Source: Melampsora larici-populina 98AG31 (Eukaryota > Basidiomycota > Pucciniomycetes > Pucciniales > Melampsoraceae). Taken from it: a DNA stretch of 64,000 nt. The number at the start of each line of letters is the position of its first letter. The first letter of the stretch is position 1. The stretch covers positions 327,534 to 391,533 of the forward strand of contig NW_006768790.1 in the NCBI RefSeq assembly GCF_000204055.1. The letters run 5' to 3'. This document shows, one piece after another, positions 13,392 through 24,706 of this stretch. Below the pieces are notes generated by a model that was not told the origin of the DNA, ran no database searches, and saw nothing but the letters and a program-made list of their open reading frames with translations. Made by a program: the position numbers and the translations under genes.

Positions 13392-13690
13392 AAAGCCTGA
13401 TGTTAAGTTTTTGCGAGATGAAAGTCAAAAAGATATCCTCAAAATGTTTATTATGAAGAACGAGATAACAGGAGAAAAGTATAGTGGTGCATTCAACTAT
13501 ATAATCAAGGCTATTAGTGGGTTTTCAGGCCTTAAAAGAAACAGCGACAGGAAGATTTATGGATTTATGGAAGCCCAATTTTAAACTTCAACGTGTGGAT
13601 GGAAAAATTTCATGCTTTTGATGATAAAGAGAAGGTTAAGTAGCACTTATATCTGTGCTTCATAAATCAAGCTTCGTTGCAATTATATCC

Positions 13691-13886
13691 CATGAAAGGT
13701 ATCATACAATAGCTACCAGTGTTTCTCGTCAATCATAGTGACAACAAAGACTTATATTTCATGAAAGGTATCATACGATAGCTACCAGTGTCTCTTGTCA
13801 ATTAGAGCAACAACAAAGACTTATATTTCATGAAAGGCATTGTACGGCAGCTACCAGTATATCTTGTTCAAACAAAGACTTATAAT
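13691..13886 (+). repeat. Three-copy 69-bp tandem repeat
   Basis: The units start CATGAAAGG at 13691, 13760 and 13829. They share CTACCAGT and ACAAAGACTTATA. The third copy is degenerate and shorter. It sits between two accessory genes of the CACTA element. Confidence 0.85.
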
Positions 13887-14681
13887 ATTGTATGTTACAA
13901 TAGCGCTCCACCCACTTAACTGCAGTATACGCTTCTAATTTCCCTAGTCAAGAATTAAGATACCATCCACTGGTGTGGGTATCATTGTGTGTCAGCCTAT
14001 TCAGCAAGACTTCTGTCAGTGGAATATTCAGTAATTTGTTTTTTGTTCGTTACCAATGACTTGTTAATCCCACTGCTAGCAATTATTGAATCGTAATAAA
14101 TAACCTTGCCAATCACTGCTCCAATATACAACATCATCTCTGCACCTTGTAATTGGTACCACAGCTTCTTTTATTCGATTCTTCTCTTCCAGAATGACTT
14201 GTCATAGGCTTCTATTGATATGTGGGGACCCTAATTACCCATCTATAATATGCACATCCAGCAAAAACCAACGCGCTGGGCTGACTTACATAGTTGTACA
14301 ATTGATACCAAAAAGAACCATGAAGTAGATGATAATTAATGATTCCAAGTGATAGCTAGTACCCCACGACCTCATGATGATCATGAAATGGTTGGAAACG
14401 GAACAGCATTCCATCTAGATGATTCAGACAATACATATCAGTATCTAGAAGATACATGATGACCAGTGCATGGAGGATGACAAAACTTATGTACAAATTA
14501 ATTTGGCGGCTGTAGAAAGAATAATGTTCAAACTCGTCATTAATGAGATTCACTAGATATGATATGCTGTATGTAAGGCAAAGAGGAGTATATAATTAGG
14601 TGCAGAGTTCTGAGTATGTGAAGCATTGTCTTCTTCTAATTTGACGTCTCCAATATTATCATTTTCATTTAATCGATCAAC
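13887..14681. other. Intergenic spacer within the CACTA element
   Basis: No supported gene. It probably contains the 5' regulatory region of the gene starting at 14682. AATTAATTTG occurs here near 14498 and again near 15980. Confidence 0.3.
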
Positions 14682-16411
14682 ATGAGACTTTTAGACCCAT
14701 CCAGAAAAGGTGTAAGCAAAGATGCAATGCTTCAGTGGCTTTACGAATATGATAATTACAAGTTCAAATATTCCACAACCTTCAATTGGGATCACCTGGC
14801 CTATTTGGTTCGAGAGAAGCAGCCTCAATGTAGTTCTCTTTCCCTTATTATAAGCATGTTTAATTAATTTCCAGTGCGGCTCATCGAGTATATTCATAAT
14901 GTTGACTTTTTCCCTTCTCCAAAGATTTTCCCAATCCCAGGAGCAACTTACCGGCCTCTATCTCTGTGAATCAGGAAAATGAAGAAGAAAGACCTAGAAG
15001 ACGTCGCTCAAACGCTCAGCCTCAACCCACGACTTCTAGCACTCTTGTGGATGCTTCGGATACCGCAGGCTCTTCTACAACCACCACCTCTGCCTATCCC
15101 TCCCTTCAACATATTGAACTACCTTTGCTGTCTCAAGATGGTGAATTTAAGCTACCCAAGAAGAAGCGAGTCGCTTCTTTGTCTTTTGAAGACAAGTCAA
15201 AGAAACGATCAGCTACCCCAAAGTCTATTGGTATGTTTCAGTCTAGTTCTGTTCAACATCAATAGTTGATCTTACCAACACATGGCTGACCAATTTGAAA
15301 CATCAGGCGACAAAAATCCTGTCACAAACGCTCCTTTGCTGGTAAAGAAGAAAGTCGTGAGTTGAAGTGAGATACTTTCTTACAAATCGTTGAATACGAC
15401 TTTAATCTTGTGCAATTCAGAAACCTCGAGCCCTCTTTAAGAATGAGAGTATCATAGATGCAAGCGCCACTGGGAGCACTAGCCCGATCGTCCTAAATCA
15501 GATTGTAAAGTGGCACAATCTCTACATATCATCGTTTATCTGGTCTGACCAATCGTGTGTGTTTTTTAATCCTCACCCACTTTATTTTTGTAGGAATACA
15601 ATGATGTACCAGTCAAAACTCGTGATCAAAAGTCAAACTCAACTTTTCCCACGCTTTGCGTTTCTGAAGTCAGCGATGAGGATGAGAGAAAGGAACTGTT
15701 GTCCCTTCAGGATTCCTTGGTTCCAATTGCGAAGGTACCAGTAATGAACGACAAGCCACTTATTGCAACTACTGATATTGAGGTGTCGAGTGTCAAACAA
15801 GAAGAAGTTCCATCACCGAAACACTTGGATGTGGATCAAAAAGCCTTGCATTATGAAGATTTGATCTGCTTACAAGAAATTGATATCCTTGGTCTTGAGA
15901 ATCATAGTCGGTCCATTTCTATCATGCACTTACAAAAGATTGTTGAGACTTTATTGTTGATTTATAGCGTCTAATGTACAAATTAATTTGACCTATTGAT
16001 TACACTTGAACAGTAACAGGCGCCAATATCCAGCCTATCACGCCTATTCAACTTAGCTCGATCAAATTAAATCCTGGTGCAAATGAGATCAAATCAGGTG
16101 TTCAGGTTTTTCAAGAAGTCCAAAGTAGGGAGAAACTCCGTGAAAAACAAAGTGAGATTCTTGTTTCAGGTACACTTTGCGTCAGTTGAATTAATCCTTA
16201 TACATTTGTGCGGACATCTTTCCCAGTATGCGACCTCAAAAACCAAGTGGAAGATCTCAACAAGCAAGTCTTACGCCTTGTGAAGCAAATGAAGCACACA
16301 GAAGAAGGTCTTCAACATGCAATCGAAGCAATCAATGGTATGCTGGAGAAGAATTTGGAGGACTTAAGCAACTCTGAAGAAAGTTCATCCTCGGCTTCTG
16401 AAGAACATTAA
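14682..16411 (+). CDS. CACTA accessory gene, 7 exons, about 411 aa, C-terminal coiled coil
   Basis: Exons 14682-14829, 14925-15230, 15307-15356, 15421-15504, 15594-15906, 16020-16169 and 16227-16411 join in phase to 412 codons. The second acceptor and the end of exon 5 (15906 or 15891) are the uncertain points. The N-terminal 50 residues (RLLDPSRKGVSKDAMLQWL onward) look like a compact helical domain. An RPRRRRS basic patch, a Ser/Thr-rich linker and a KLPKKKR nuclear-localisation-like patch follow. The C-terminus is a clear heptad-like helix (LKNQVEDLNKQVLRLVKQM) ending in an acidic Ser/Glu tail. The architecture of basic patches plus a coiled coil parallels the 699-aa gene. I do not recognise a family; a nuclear accessory factor of the transposon is inferred from position only. 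Confidence 0.6.
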
Positions 16412-16929
16412 AACTAAATCCCCCATTTGATACATCTGAGTTCTGATGCATAATCCATCATCGCACTTTGTTGTCTACATGTCTTATTGTATTCCTTAGT
16501 ATTTCATTTCTTACTTGGCTCATTTGATGTCTGAATCGGAGATAAATTAAAGTCGATATTTTGGAAAACAACAGTTTGTCAGCTGTCACAATCTCAGTCA
16601 AATAAAGCTGAATGTAAACCGGTAATGGTAAAATTTGTATGTAAATGAGTTGTTTTGTTCAGTGAGATATATTTGGAGTTGATCTATTAATTCCACATCT
16701 CACGGGCTTGTGTCAAATTCCAATACTGCTCTGGTGGAACTGGTATGAAAACCAAAATCAGCAAACAATCCTGCTCCATCAATAATGATTGAAACTTCTC
16801 AAAATTACAAATAGAACAGATCCACCAAGTCAGGTGTAATTTAGTGCTCTGGAAAACATGTCAGATCACATTTAATTCATCTCATCAACAGGTAATGCCT
16901 TGATATATTACATAGTGTGAAGTAGACAT

Positions 16930-17025
16930 TGGCTACTTAGCACATTTGCCTAATCTGGGTCAACTTTTTTGCTTAAATAAATTTACCTAATCCAGTTAGA
17001 AAACTTTTTTTTTTTTGTAGTGTGA
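16930..17025 (-). repeat. CACTA right terminal inverted repeat
   Basis: Read on the minus strand from 17025 it gives TCACACTACA, an A-run, GTTTTCT, GGATTAGGTAAAT, AGCAAAAAAG, then GATTAGGCAAATGTGC. This parallels the left end for about 100 bases with scattered mismatches. Confidence 0.8.
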
Positions 17026-18496
17026 CATTGCATCGGTGGATACGAGGACAGGCAGGCTTCCCCAACTTGCAGTTCCCCAAATTATGCGCAAAGCAAAACT
17101 GCTCGCGCTCCGGGATAAGATCAGAATCTTCAACTTCATACAAACCCTTATGTTTGTAAGTTGACTGATAATAATTCGGCGAATGTTGAGATCTCGAAGT
17201 CGAAGCGCGAGGAGACAAATTTCGTTTAGAGCTTTGAAAAGGAGGATTTTGACGGCCTCCACCAGACGGTCGAGCGCCCGTTGAACCCATCGAGGGCTTC
17301 TCTTCAAAAGCCTTGTGCATATACCTTGTCCTAAGTGTTCCAAGGCTCTGATGCCCCCAGTCACCAAACGAAATGTCTTGTCGAGTTGCGAACTGACCCC
17401 TGAGTGCCGCATCGAAGTTCGCCACGCAGGTCCAATCGGCCTTTTGCCCATTCGACATGAATTCTTGCTTGATCCAAATCGAATATTGAAGAAAATACTT
17501 AAAGCCTTTAGGGAAGGCTTCTTGGTAAGCTTGCTGAAGGATATCAAAGTAATAATACCAATCTTGGATGTCGTCCAGTTTTTGAGATACCTTCTTATTT
17601 TGAAGCTCAATATCTTTATCCTTACTTGCCACCATGAGACTCGTAGCCATACCCCTCTTCTCCGCCATATATTCTCCTTTGATTCTTCAGAGGTCAATAT
17701 ACTTTCCTTGTAATAATTCTTTAGAAAGATTAGACGGAAAATCAGCTGGTTTAACCCTATTGTTAAACCCTTCGACAGCTTTTGTAAGATTGCGAGCATA
17801 ACCTCGAACTGCTTGAGAGAAAGCGATGGCACTTTCCGAGAGATGTTCTGATGCAGACGGGCCAGTGTCGCATCTATCGACCCATTCCCATGACTTCTGC
17901 ATCTTTCGTCTCTTTCCATCTTCCTCTTCATCCTCAACTTCATCATCACTTTTATAACTTCTATTTTTCCCTGCTGGCGTTCTAGGCACAAAGGGAGAGT
18001 GAGATCTGGAACGTCTAGGCCCATTTTGGGAGTCCAGGAGATCTCTGGCCTTCTGGGCATTGTCGATCTCTTCTTGGGTAAGGATATGAATACCACCTCG
18101 TGAGCGGTTGCTTTTAGCCAGAGAAGGTCGACGACTTCTTTCACGACTTCTTTCCCTTTCTGGGACATCAGGCGGTAAAGCTGGATTGGTGGATAAGTCG
18201 AAGACGTAAACCGTGTCTTCGTCAGATGATACCGGGTTAGTAGGAACGGGACCTTCATTAAGGAAAATGGGTCTGTTCGCTTCTCTATCCAACTCGATGA
18301 GGTCAGATGCAAATTTTGACCACTGCTTATACCAATTCTTGGATGAATAAGGCACAATTGTTGAAAATAAAGATCGGACCTCGGACATGGTCTTAGCATT
18401 TGAACCACCGGCCGATTGATAATCGGTGGCCAAGGTGGCCAGCTTTGCGGAAACCACTCTAGCGGCTTCAAAATCATGGCTGCCATCGTCACTCAT
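17026..18496 (-). pseudogene. Retroelement Gag-like gene, broken by one TGA and by the CACTA insertion
   Basis: A single frame opens with ATG at 18496 and runs to the CACTA end. It is interrupted once by an in-frame TGA at 17687-17689; the downstream ATG at 17668 is in the same frame. The first part is Arg/Ser-rich and then acidic. The second part has a helical Gag-like region with SFGDWGHQSLGTLRTRYM, then a Cys/His segment with FCFAHNLGNCKLGKPAC and RIHRCNV. This resembles the Cys/His knuckle of fungal DIRS-type (tyrosine recombinase) or related retroelement Gag proteins. The frame is cut exactly at RCNV, where the CACTA terminus begins. No recombinase or reverse transcriptase frame is present nearby. 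The assignment to a specific retroelement order is tentative. Confidence 0.55.
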
Positions 18497-18842
18497 GGAT
18501 TAGAGTGGAACAGTAATAAAAGGAAGTTGAACGGTTTTTATAAGACAATTGAATGATAAAAACGGTTTTTTAGCAAAAGGATAATCAAAAATTTTTATCG
18601 ACCTTTCCTATCTGTTTTGTTGTGAATAGTCGCGAAATATAAGAACTAAACTAGTTTACCGAATAAGATGATATTGAAGTTTTGACGAATGTAAACACGA
18701 TGGGAAGATGAATAAAAAGGATGGTCAACAGCCTATGACATCATCCTTGTAAGTGACTGAAGTACAAAAAGAATGTCCGACCTGTCAGTAACTTTACAGG
18801 TACCGTGCATTCCAAATGAATCACATTCCCATTGGTTAATAA

Positions 18843-19658
18843 CACTACACAAAATGTCATCTTTACTGGGCGGTAAAGAAAACTACTGACATAGAAAAGT
18901 CCTGAGGCAACAGGAAGAGAGCTAAAAATCTGAAAAAATATGCACCTTGTTCCTAGATGTTGGGGCGTCATGACGAGTATTTTTTTGTATTTTACACGCA
19001 GATATTGGTTCATGTACTAACAATAAAGGCTGAGAATCATCAAAAACCCACCTGTAACAATACCTGAAATTTGGCCCTTGACTTTGAAGACAGGATTTTG
19101 GAATCTTCAAACATCAATAACTTTTGCAGTTCTGAATCAAATCACTCGATTTGAAGTGCATTAAAAAGGTGAGCCTTTCCTCTACATTTTTCATTGAGAC
19201 ATCACATCTGTAGCTGGTCTAAAAAAGATCCTACAGAGCTATTCATGCAGAACTGTTTGAACATATGTAGAGTGTTTAAATGACTAGATAGCACCTTACT
19301 AACATTATGAAGTGTGAAGGAGAATAGTTCAGCTTTTGCATGAACCAAAAATCAAGATATTTGGAGCAGAATTGCAAAAGTTATTGAAGTTTTTAGACCA
19401 CAAAATATTGTCTTCATACTCATGACCCAAATTTCAGGTATTGTTACATGTGAGTTTTTGATGATTTTCAGCGTTTATTGTTAGTACATAAACCAATATC
19501 TGCGTGTAAAATACAAAAAAATACTCATTATGACACCCCAACATCTAGGAACAAGGTGCATATTTGTTCAGAATTTTAGCTCGCTTCCTGTTGCCTCAGG
19601 ACTTTTCTACGTCAGTAGTTTTCTTTACCGCCCGGTAAAGATTACATTTGGTGTAGTG
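18843..19658. mobile_element. Non-autonomous foldback/MITE-like element with TAA target duplication
   Basis: The ends are CACTACAC at 18843 and its inverse GTGTAGTG ending at 19658. They are flanked by TAA at 18840-18842 and TAA at 19659-19661. The two arms (about 18843-19160 and about 19335-19658) are inverted copies that align over roughly 320 bases with scattered mismatches, for example GGTAAAGAAAACTACTGAC in both. The middle is about 175 bases and has no coding capacity. The CACTA end fits the CACTA superfamily, while the TAA duplication also fits PIF/Harbinger, so the superfamily is open. Confidence 0.85.
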
Positions 19659-19661
19659 TAA

Positions 19662-20310
19662 CGAGTTACCAACTCCTAGTTGAATCAGGTTAAATCCTGT
19701 TGAGTTGCCATTTGCCGTACGTGTAGAGGAGGCGCAGAGGCAAACGCGGTGGCTTTGTTTAAAAACGACGACGGTGAAGTTTGAAGTCGTGGAAAAAACC
19801 AATCATGCATCTTATTCAACTTTTTTGTGATTTCTTTCTTGATCCAGTGCGAAAACAATTCTCAACAGAGGCTGCTTTGAGCATTTGCTTTTGTTTACAA
19901 TTGTTACCTTTAATGATCTTGTTTGTGTAGAATTTGAACGAGTTGAGAAAAAATGCAATTTTTATTTGAACTTTTGAACACTTTCGTTCACTTGATTCCG
20001 CATTCTTCCTTTAATTGAAGTTGAACAGGAAAGAGAAGCATACAAAGTACACAACCATGTCCAGAAATACACAGTTCAACGTTTTACAATCTCACGCGCT
20101 CTCTACCTTTTATAGGCTTGAGAGTTGAGAAGTTGAATTTGCCAAGATTTCCTTAACAACACCGTCACAAACATCGATCTTCTAATCTTGTCACCGCCTC
20201 AGCCAGTCTCATCTAGTCAACGTCTTCCTTCAATCGATCCCTTCTCCTTCACTTCGATCATCAACTTCATTCTACCTCACAAAGTTTTCTAAACACCACT
20301 TCATCACATC
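19662..20310. promoter_or_regulatory. Upstream region of the BIM1-like gene
   Basis: It has no gene. The last 150 bases are rich in C and T on the plus strand, with repeated TTCATC and CTTC, typical of a 5' leader and promoter in basidiomycetes. Specific sites cannot be assigned. Confidence 0.35.
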
Positions 20311-21232
20311 ATGTTCTCTAAAGCCTTTGCTTCGCTTCTAGTGGCTCTTATCTCCCTTCATCTTACATCTGCTCATTTCACTCTAGACTTTCCTGCTACT
20401 AGAGGATTTGATGAAGACAAGGAACCATCGTTCTGCGGTGGCTTGTGAGTACTTGACCGTTTTTCATTCAATTTCTTTCATCAACTTTCGACTTTAACAC
20501 TTAACGATTTTCTTTGACTAGCCCTACCAATGCTTCGGGTCGTCAACCATTTCCTCTCTCTGGTGCTGCCCCAGTCCGCATCACTTCGCATCACGATAAT
20601 GCTCAGGTAGCCATCATCCTCAGTGTACAACCCGATCCAACCAAGTTTGCTGATTTCAATAATACTGGGAAAGTTAGCTATTTGATGCCATTCGGTAAGT
20701 CATTTCAAAGTCATAGGAGGTCGTTGAAGTTGATCTTGTAAATTGATTCGCTCTATGGATCGATCTTTTCAAAGCCAATATCAAGGGTCAACAAGGATTT
20801 TGTTTCTCGGTTGATGTTGGAGCATTAGCCGCTCAAATCTCACCAGCTCCAGCGAACGGTACTCTTGCTACTCTACAAGTCGAATTCAATGGAGGTGATA
20901 ACCCATTATTCCAATGTTCTGATTTGATCTTGGTTCAAAATGCCAGTATCGCTAGTAATGAGACTTGCTCTAACAGTACGTATGAATCACACTTTGTCAA
21001 TAACTTTCAAACAATCCCTTTCCTTACTCATGTTTTTTTCTTAGCTACCATCGTCACTCCTTCATCCAACTCGACTTCTAACTCGACTTCCTCAAGCCCT
21101 GTCTCCAACTCTACCTCTGCTGGAGGTTCAAACGCCAGTCAAGGCGCTAAATCTGGTGCTGGTGTCAACATCATCAACTTTACTGGTTTGGTCGGTATGA
21201 TCATCATCAACACCCTTGCTATTGCTTTGTAG
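20311..21232 (+). CDS. BIM1-like copper-binding secreted protein (X325 family), GPI-anchored, 231 aa
   Basis: Exons 20311-20444, 20522-20694, 20775-20975 and 21045-21232 join in phase. A signal peptide of about 21 residues ends ...LHLTSA, leaving His as the mature N-terminus (HFTLDFPATRGF). That is the hallmark of the LPMO-like copper brace. Further family landmarks are EPSFCGG, SHHDNAQVAI with a second His, GQQGFCFSVDVG, and FNGGDNPLFQCSDLILV with paired Cys. A Ser/Thr/Asn-rich stalk and a hydrophobic C-terminus (GLVGMIIINTLAIAL) indicate a GPI anchor. In characterised members the family acts in copper acquisition at the fungal surface and not as an oxidase on polysaccharides. A near-identical four-exon paralogue lies convergently at 23012-23897. 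Confidence 0.85.
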
Positions 21233-23011
21233 AATGTACAAACATAACTAGGAGCTTTGCACGGGGTTTTGAAACCCATTATGGTTTTCTTGACTTGAAT
21301 TTATAGCTTAATCCTTATGTTTTGTGCACATCTTGAGGCTTGTTGATAATTTTGTAAAACTTTTTGACTTGAGATGCCCAAAACCTTTTTGTTGGTATAT
21401 CAAGTCTAAGTTTAAAACATAAAAAACTCACCTGAAACTGTTAACAATTCATCAAATTGAACGTATCAAAGATTATAAAGTACTACCAGTTTTTTCTCTT
21501 ACATCCCTACTCATCTTTTTCCCATTTTGTATCTTAAATTAATCTTTTCTCATTAGGATTTGAATGTGAGGTGTTTTCCTTGTTACTTTTGGATAATGGA
21601 ACTTTGATGAAGTCTTTCATGAATTTGACTACATGTAAAGTTTAAAGCTTGGAAAAGGTTGATTTTGAAGAGTACAATCAGATTTGTGCTGTTCATGCTG
21701 TTTCTTTATCTCTTTTCAGACAAATGATAATGCCAAATCAACTCCTGATGAACACATTGGTGGAACAATGCAGTTGTGGACTTTTCTCAGACATCACAGA
21801 GAGTTGAATGTCTCAAACTGAAAATCTCAAGCTTTTGAAGCCAATCAATAAGCATAGACATGGAATATGGTTAGATCCTGATTGTTCATCATACACAGGT
21901 GTAGTGATGATTTCCATCTATCTTTTCTTCTCTGTGATGAACTGCAAGACTGTTTCACTTGGTATCCAATAACCACTGAAACCTATTCAAGGTATTTTGC
22001 AAGGACATCCTCAAACAAAACAGTCTTTAAGAACACAATTTATTCTATTGGGATAATATATGTATATATCTTTTGGCTTATTTAGGCTTTGTGCTATAGT
22101 CAGATGATGTTCAATATGGGAGATGTCTTGATTTAGAAAAGGGAAGTCTCTTTGTCATGTGTTTGCAGAGCTACAAGGCAAGTGAACTCTGTGCATGGTA
22201 TTCTACTCTCAGGTCTATTTTTGATTTGACGTACAAATAGTCCAATGGAAGAAAGGTGTTAAAGTGTGGATATGGTGTCATATCAATCTGCAGGCTAGGA
22301 TTTGTTTAAAGGATGTGGTTTGTCTGTTATAAGCTTGGCCCAGAACAATCTTTTTGCAAGTCTTCAGAGGTTGATGAGAGAAGAGTGAGCACTGTGTTTT
22401 GATGGGATGTGTGACTTGATCTTAAGATTTGGTTCTTGCATTTTTTGCCTCAGATTCTCTTGTGCTGGTTTGTGGTCTTGGCAAATCAAGAGAGAATTGT
22501 CAAATGTCTCAAAACCCTCCTAACATTTTCATAAAGGGTTTATTGGTTACTGGAATTGATGTAGATGAGCTTTGAGTTCACAAGAGAGAATAATGTATGT
22601 ACCTTGTAATATTTGGACTTGATAGTCAGATCAACAAAAAACTTCTTAACCATGCTTGTATCTATTGAAAGTGAAATCAAGGAAACAATATCATATCTGA
22701 ATCCTGATCAGAAAAAGTATAAATCAATTTAAGATAGAAAAAGAAAAGGACAAAATATTGTAAAATGAGTGAGCGTAAAGATTGAAGAAAGTTATAGTAC
22801 ATTATAATCTGTGAATATCTATAATTTCATAGAGGATACTCAGAATTTTTGTTCAAGAATTATTCAACAATCTTTCTCAAGTCAAGTATTTTGTTTTGAC
22901 AAAATTGTCAACAAACCTGGAAATGTGCACATCTCAAGATGATCAAGCTGTACAATTCATTTAAGAAAACCATGATTGACTTCAAACTATAACTCCTGGT
23001 AGCTTTTTATT
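21233..23011. other. Intergenic region between convergent BIM1-like genes
   Basis: About 1.8 kb of AT-rich DNA with no supported gene. It must contain the 3' ends of both flanking transcripts. Confidence 0.4.
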
Positions 23012-23897
23012 CTACAAAGCAATAGAAAAGGTACTGATGATGATCAAACTGATAAAAACAGTAAAGTTGATAGCATTAACAGCAGCACCTGATTTAGCAC
23101 CTTGGCTAGCATCAGAACTTTGAGTGGAGATAGAATTGGATGAAGGAGTGACCATGGTATCTAAACAAACAGTACAGATAAGTCAAGTGAATCATTCAAA
23201 AGTTTTTGACAAATTGTACATAATCAATACGTACTGTTTGAGCAAGTCTGATTACTAGCAATACTGGCATTTTTGACCAAGATCAAATCAGAACATTGAA
23301 ATAATGGATGATCACCTCCATTAAATATGACTTGTAAAGTAGCAAGAGTACCATTGGTTGGAGAAGGTCTGATTTGAGTGGCTAATGTTCCAATATCAAC
23401 CGAAAAACAAAACCCTTGTTGACCCTTGGTATTTGCTTCTAAAAAAGAGTCATCATGGAACAAAATCAATATATGAACTCAATTTCAATGTTTTTCTTTG
23501 AGTTTGAACTAACTTACAAAATGGCATCAAATAGTCCACCTTGCCAGTACTATTGAAATCTGAAAACTTGGTGGGATCAGCTTTCACACTGAGGATGATA
23601 GCAACTTGAGCATTATCATGATGTGAAGTGATGTGCACTGGGGCAGAACCGGAGAGAGGAAACGGTTGACGACCCGAAGCATTGGTAGGCCTTGAAGTGA
23701 AAGAAAAATATTGATGTAAGTGTTAAAATCAAAAGAAGGATGAATGAGATAAAAAAAACTCACAAGCCACCACAGAATGATGGTTCCTTGTCTTCATTAA
23801 ATCCTCTTGTGGTAGGAAAGTCTAAAGTAAAATGAGCGAATGTAAAATGAAGGTAGAAAAGAGATACCAATGACGAAGAAAAGGTTTTAGAGAACAT
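23012..23897 (-). CDS. BIM1-like copper-binding secreted protein, convergent paralogue, 218 aa
   Basis: Exons 23897-23764, 23690-23518, 23435-23235 and 23160-23012 have lengths 134, 173, 201 and 149. The first three are identical in length to the plus-strand copy, and all introns fall at the same places. The signal peptide ends just before His (HFTLDFPTTRGF), and EPSFCGG, SHHDNAQVAI, GQQGFCFSVDIG and FNGGDHPLFQCSDLIL are all kept. The Ser/Thr stalk is shorter (exon 4 is 39 bases shorter), and the C-terminus is again hydrophobic (SLIIISTFSIAL) for a GPI anchor. It is an inverted duplication of the 20311 gene, still open throughout and so probably functional. Confidence 0.85.
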
Positions 23898-24706
23898 GAT
23901 GTGATGAAGTGAGTGTATGAGATTTGAGAAAATTCAAGGAAGTCAATCTTCGTTATTTTGTTGTCAAGGAAGTCTTGAAAGATTGTGATTGAAGATTTTG
24001 AAAGAGTGAAATCAAAGTAAAAAACCAAGTGAAGGAATGGTTGTGCATTCGGTATGAGATCTGAATCGAATAGAGTAACAGGCTGAGTGTATCTTGATAT
24101 CTGGTCATGAATGTTGCATCATGCGTGTGTTGAGAAGTCGCTCATACGTATCAGCGCTTTTGCTTTTGTCGCACCCGTTCAAACTGTTTGATGCGACTTT
24201 GATGAGGAAGAATGACTAAACCGCGTGGAGCATGAGCTTGAAGTTAAACAACTGTTCTGATATACCATGGAACACTTGTTTGGGTATGAATTTGTGGCTT
24301 CGCTCGGTAAAGGTGATCAATTTATCCATTCAAGCATCTCACATATCGATCTCTAGATGTTCTGGATGAGCGACGAAGTGATTATGTTTTACATTGTCGG
24401 ATCTTCGGGCATGAATCAAAAATGTGTAACACCCTTCAATGATGGATGTAAACAATGTCACCGAGACGACTCGATGGCTTCGGAGGCTGTGTCCCAAGTC
24501 GAGTGCGATATCGTGATGTGACATGCTGATTCTGTGAAACGGCGCAGTACTGACAGCAACTATCAAATAAAGAGTGATTTGGTACATACAAACTTCCATC
24601 TAGATTACTATCAATCATCACGATCAAAAGGTAGGTATACAAAAACTTATAAATAAGGAGGTAAAGTAGAGATAAATACAAACATGAAACTTTTTCTTGC
24701 CAGTTA
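23898..24706. other. Intergenic region
   Basis: No gene supported. It holds the upstream region of the minus-strand BIM1-like gene and the 3' flank of PRI2. Confidence 0.35.

Larger units (their letters stand above)
381..17025. mobile_element. Large CACTA/EnSpm-type DNA transposon, about 16.6 kb
   Basis: Both ends carry the inverted sequence TCACACTACA followed by an A-run, GTTTTCT, and then a matching GGATTAGGTAAAT block and AGCAAAAAA. This is a terminal inverted repeat of roughly 100 bp with some mismatches. CACTA is the diagnostic terminus of the CACTA superfamily, and the Tnp2-type transposase that belongs to that superfamily is encoded inside on the plus strand. The interior also carries four other spliced or intact genes. 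A 3-bp target duplication is not clear: cat occurs at 379-381 and 17026-17028, but using it makes the two ends uneven by one base. The element is much larger than a minimal CACTA transposon. The right end interrupts a Gag-like reading frame, which supports insertion. Confidence 0.85.

Noticed and set aside
13691..13886. Possible CRISPR-like spaced repeat
   Set aside because: Three 69-base head-to-tail units without spacers, in a eukaryotic transposon.
379..17028. cat/cat as the CACTA target duplication
   Set aside because: Using it requires ends that differ by one base; the TIR is better read as TCACACTACA on both sides, leaving no exact 3-bp duplication.
16996..18492. 498-codon minus frame overlapping the Gag-like gene
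   Set aside because: It is a different frame of the same strand. The other frame carries the Gag-like motifs and acidic/basic segments typical of the protein; this one is low-complexity and unlike any protein.
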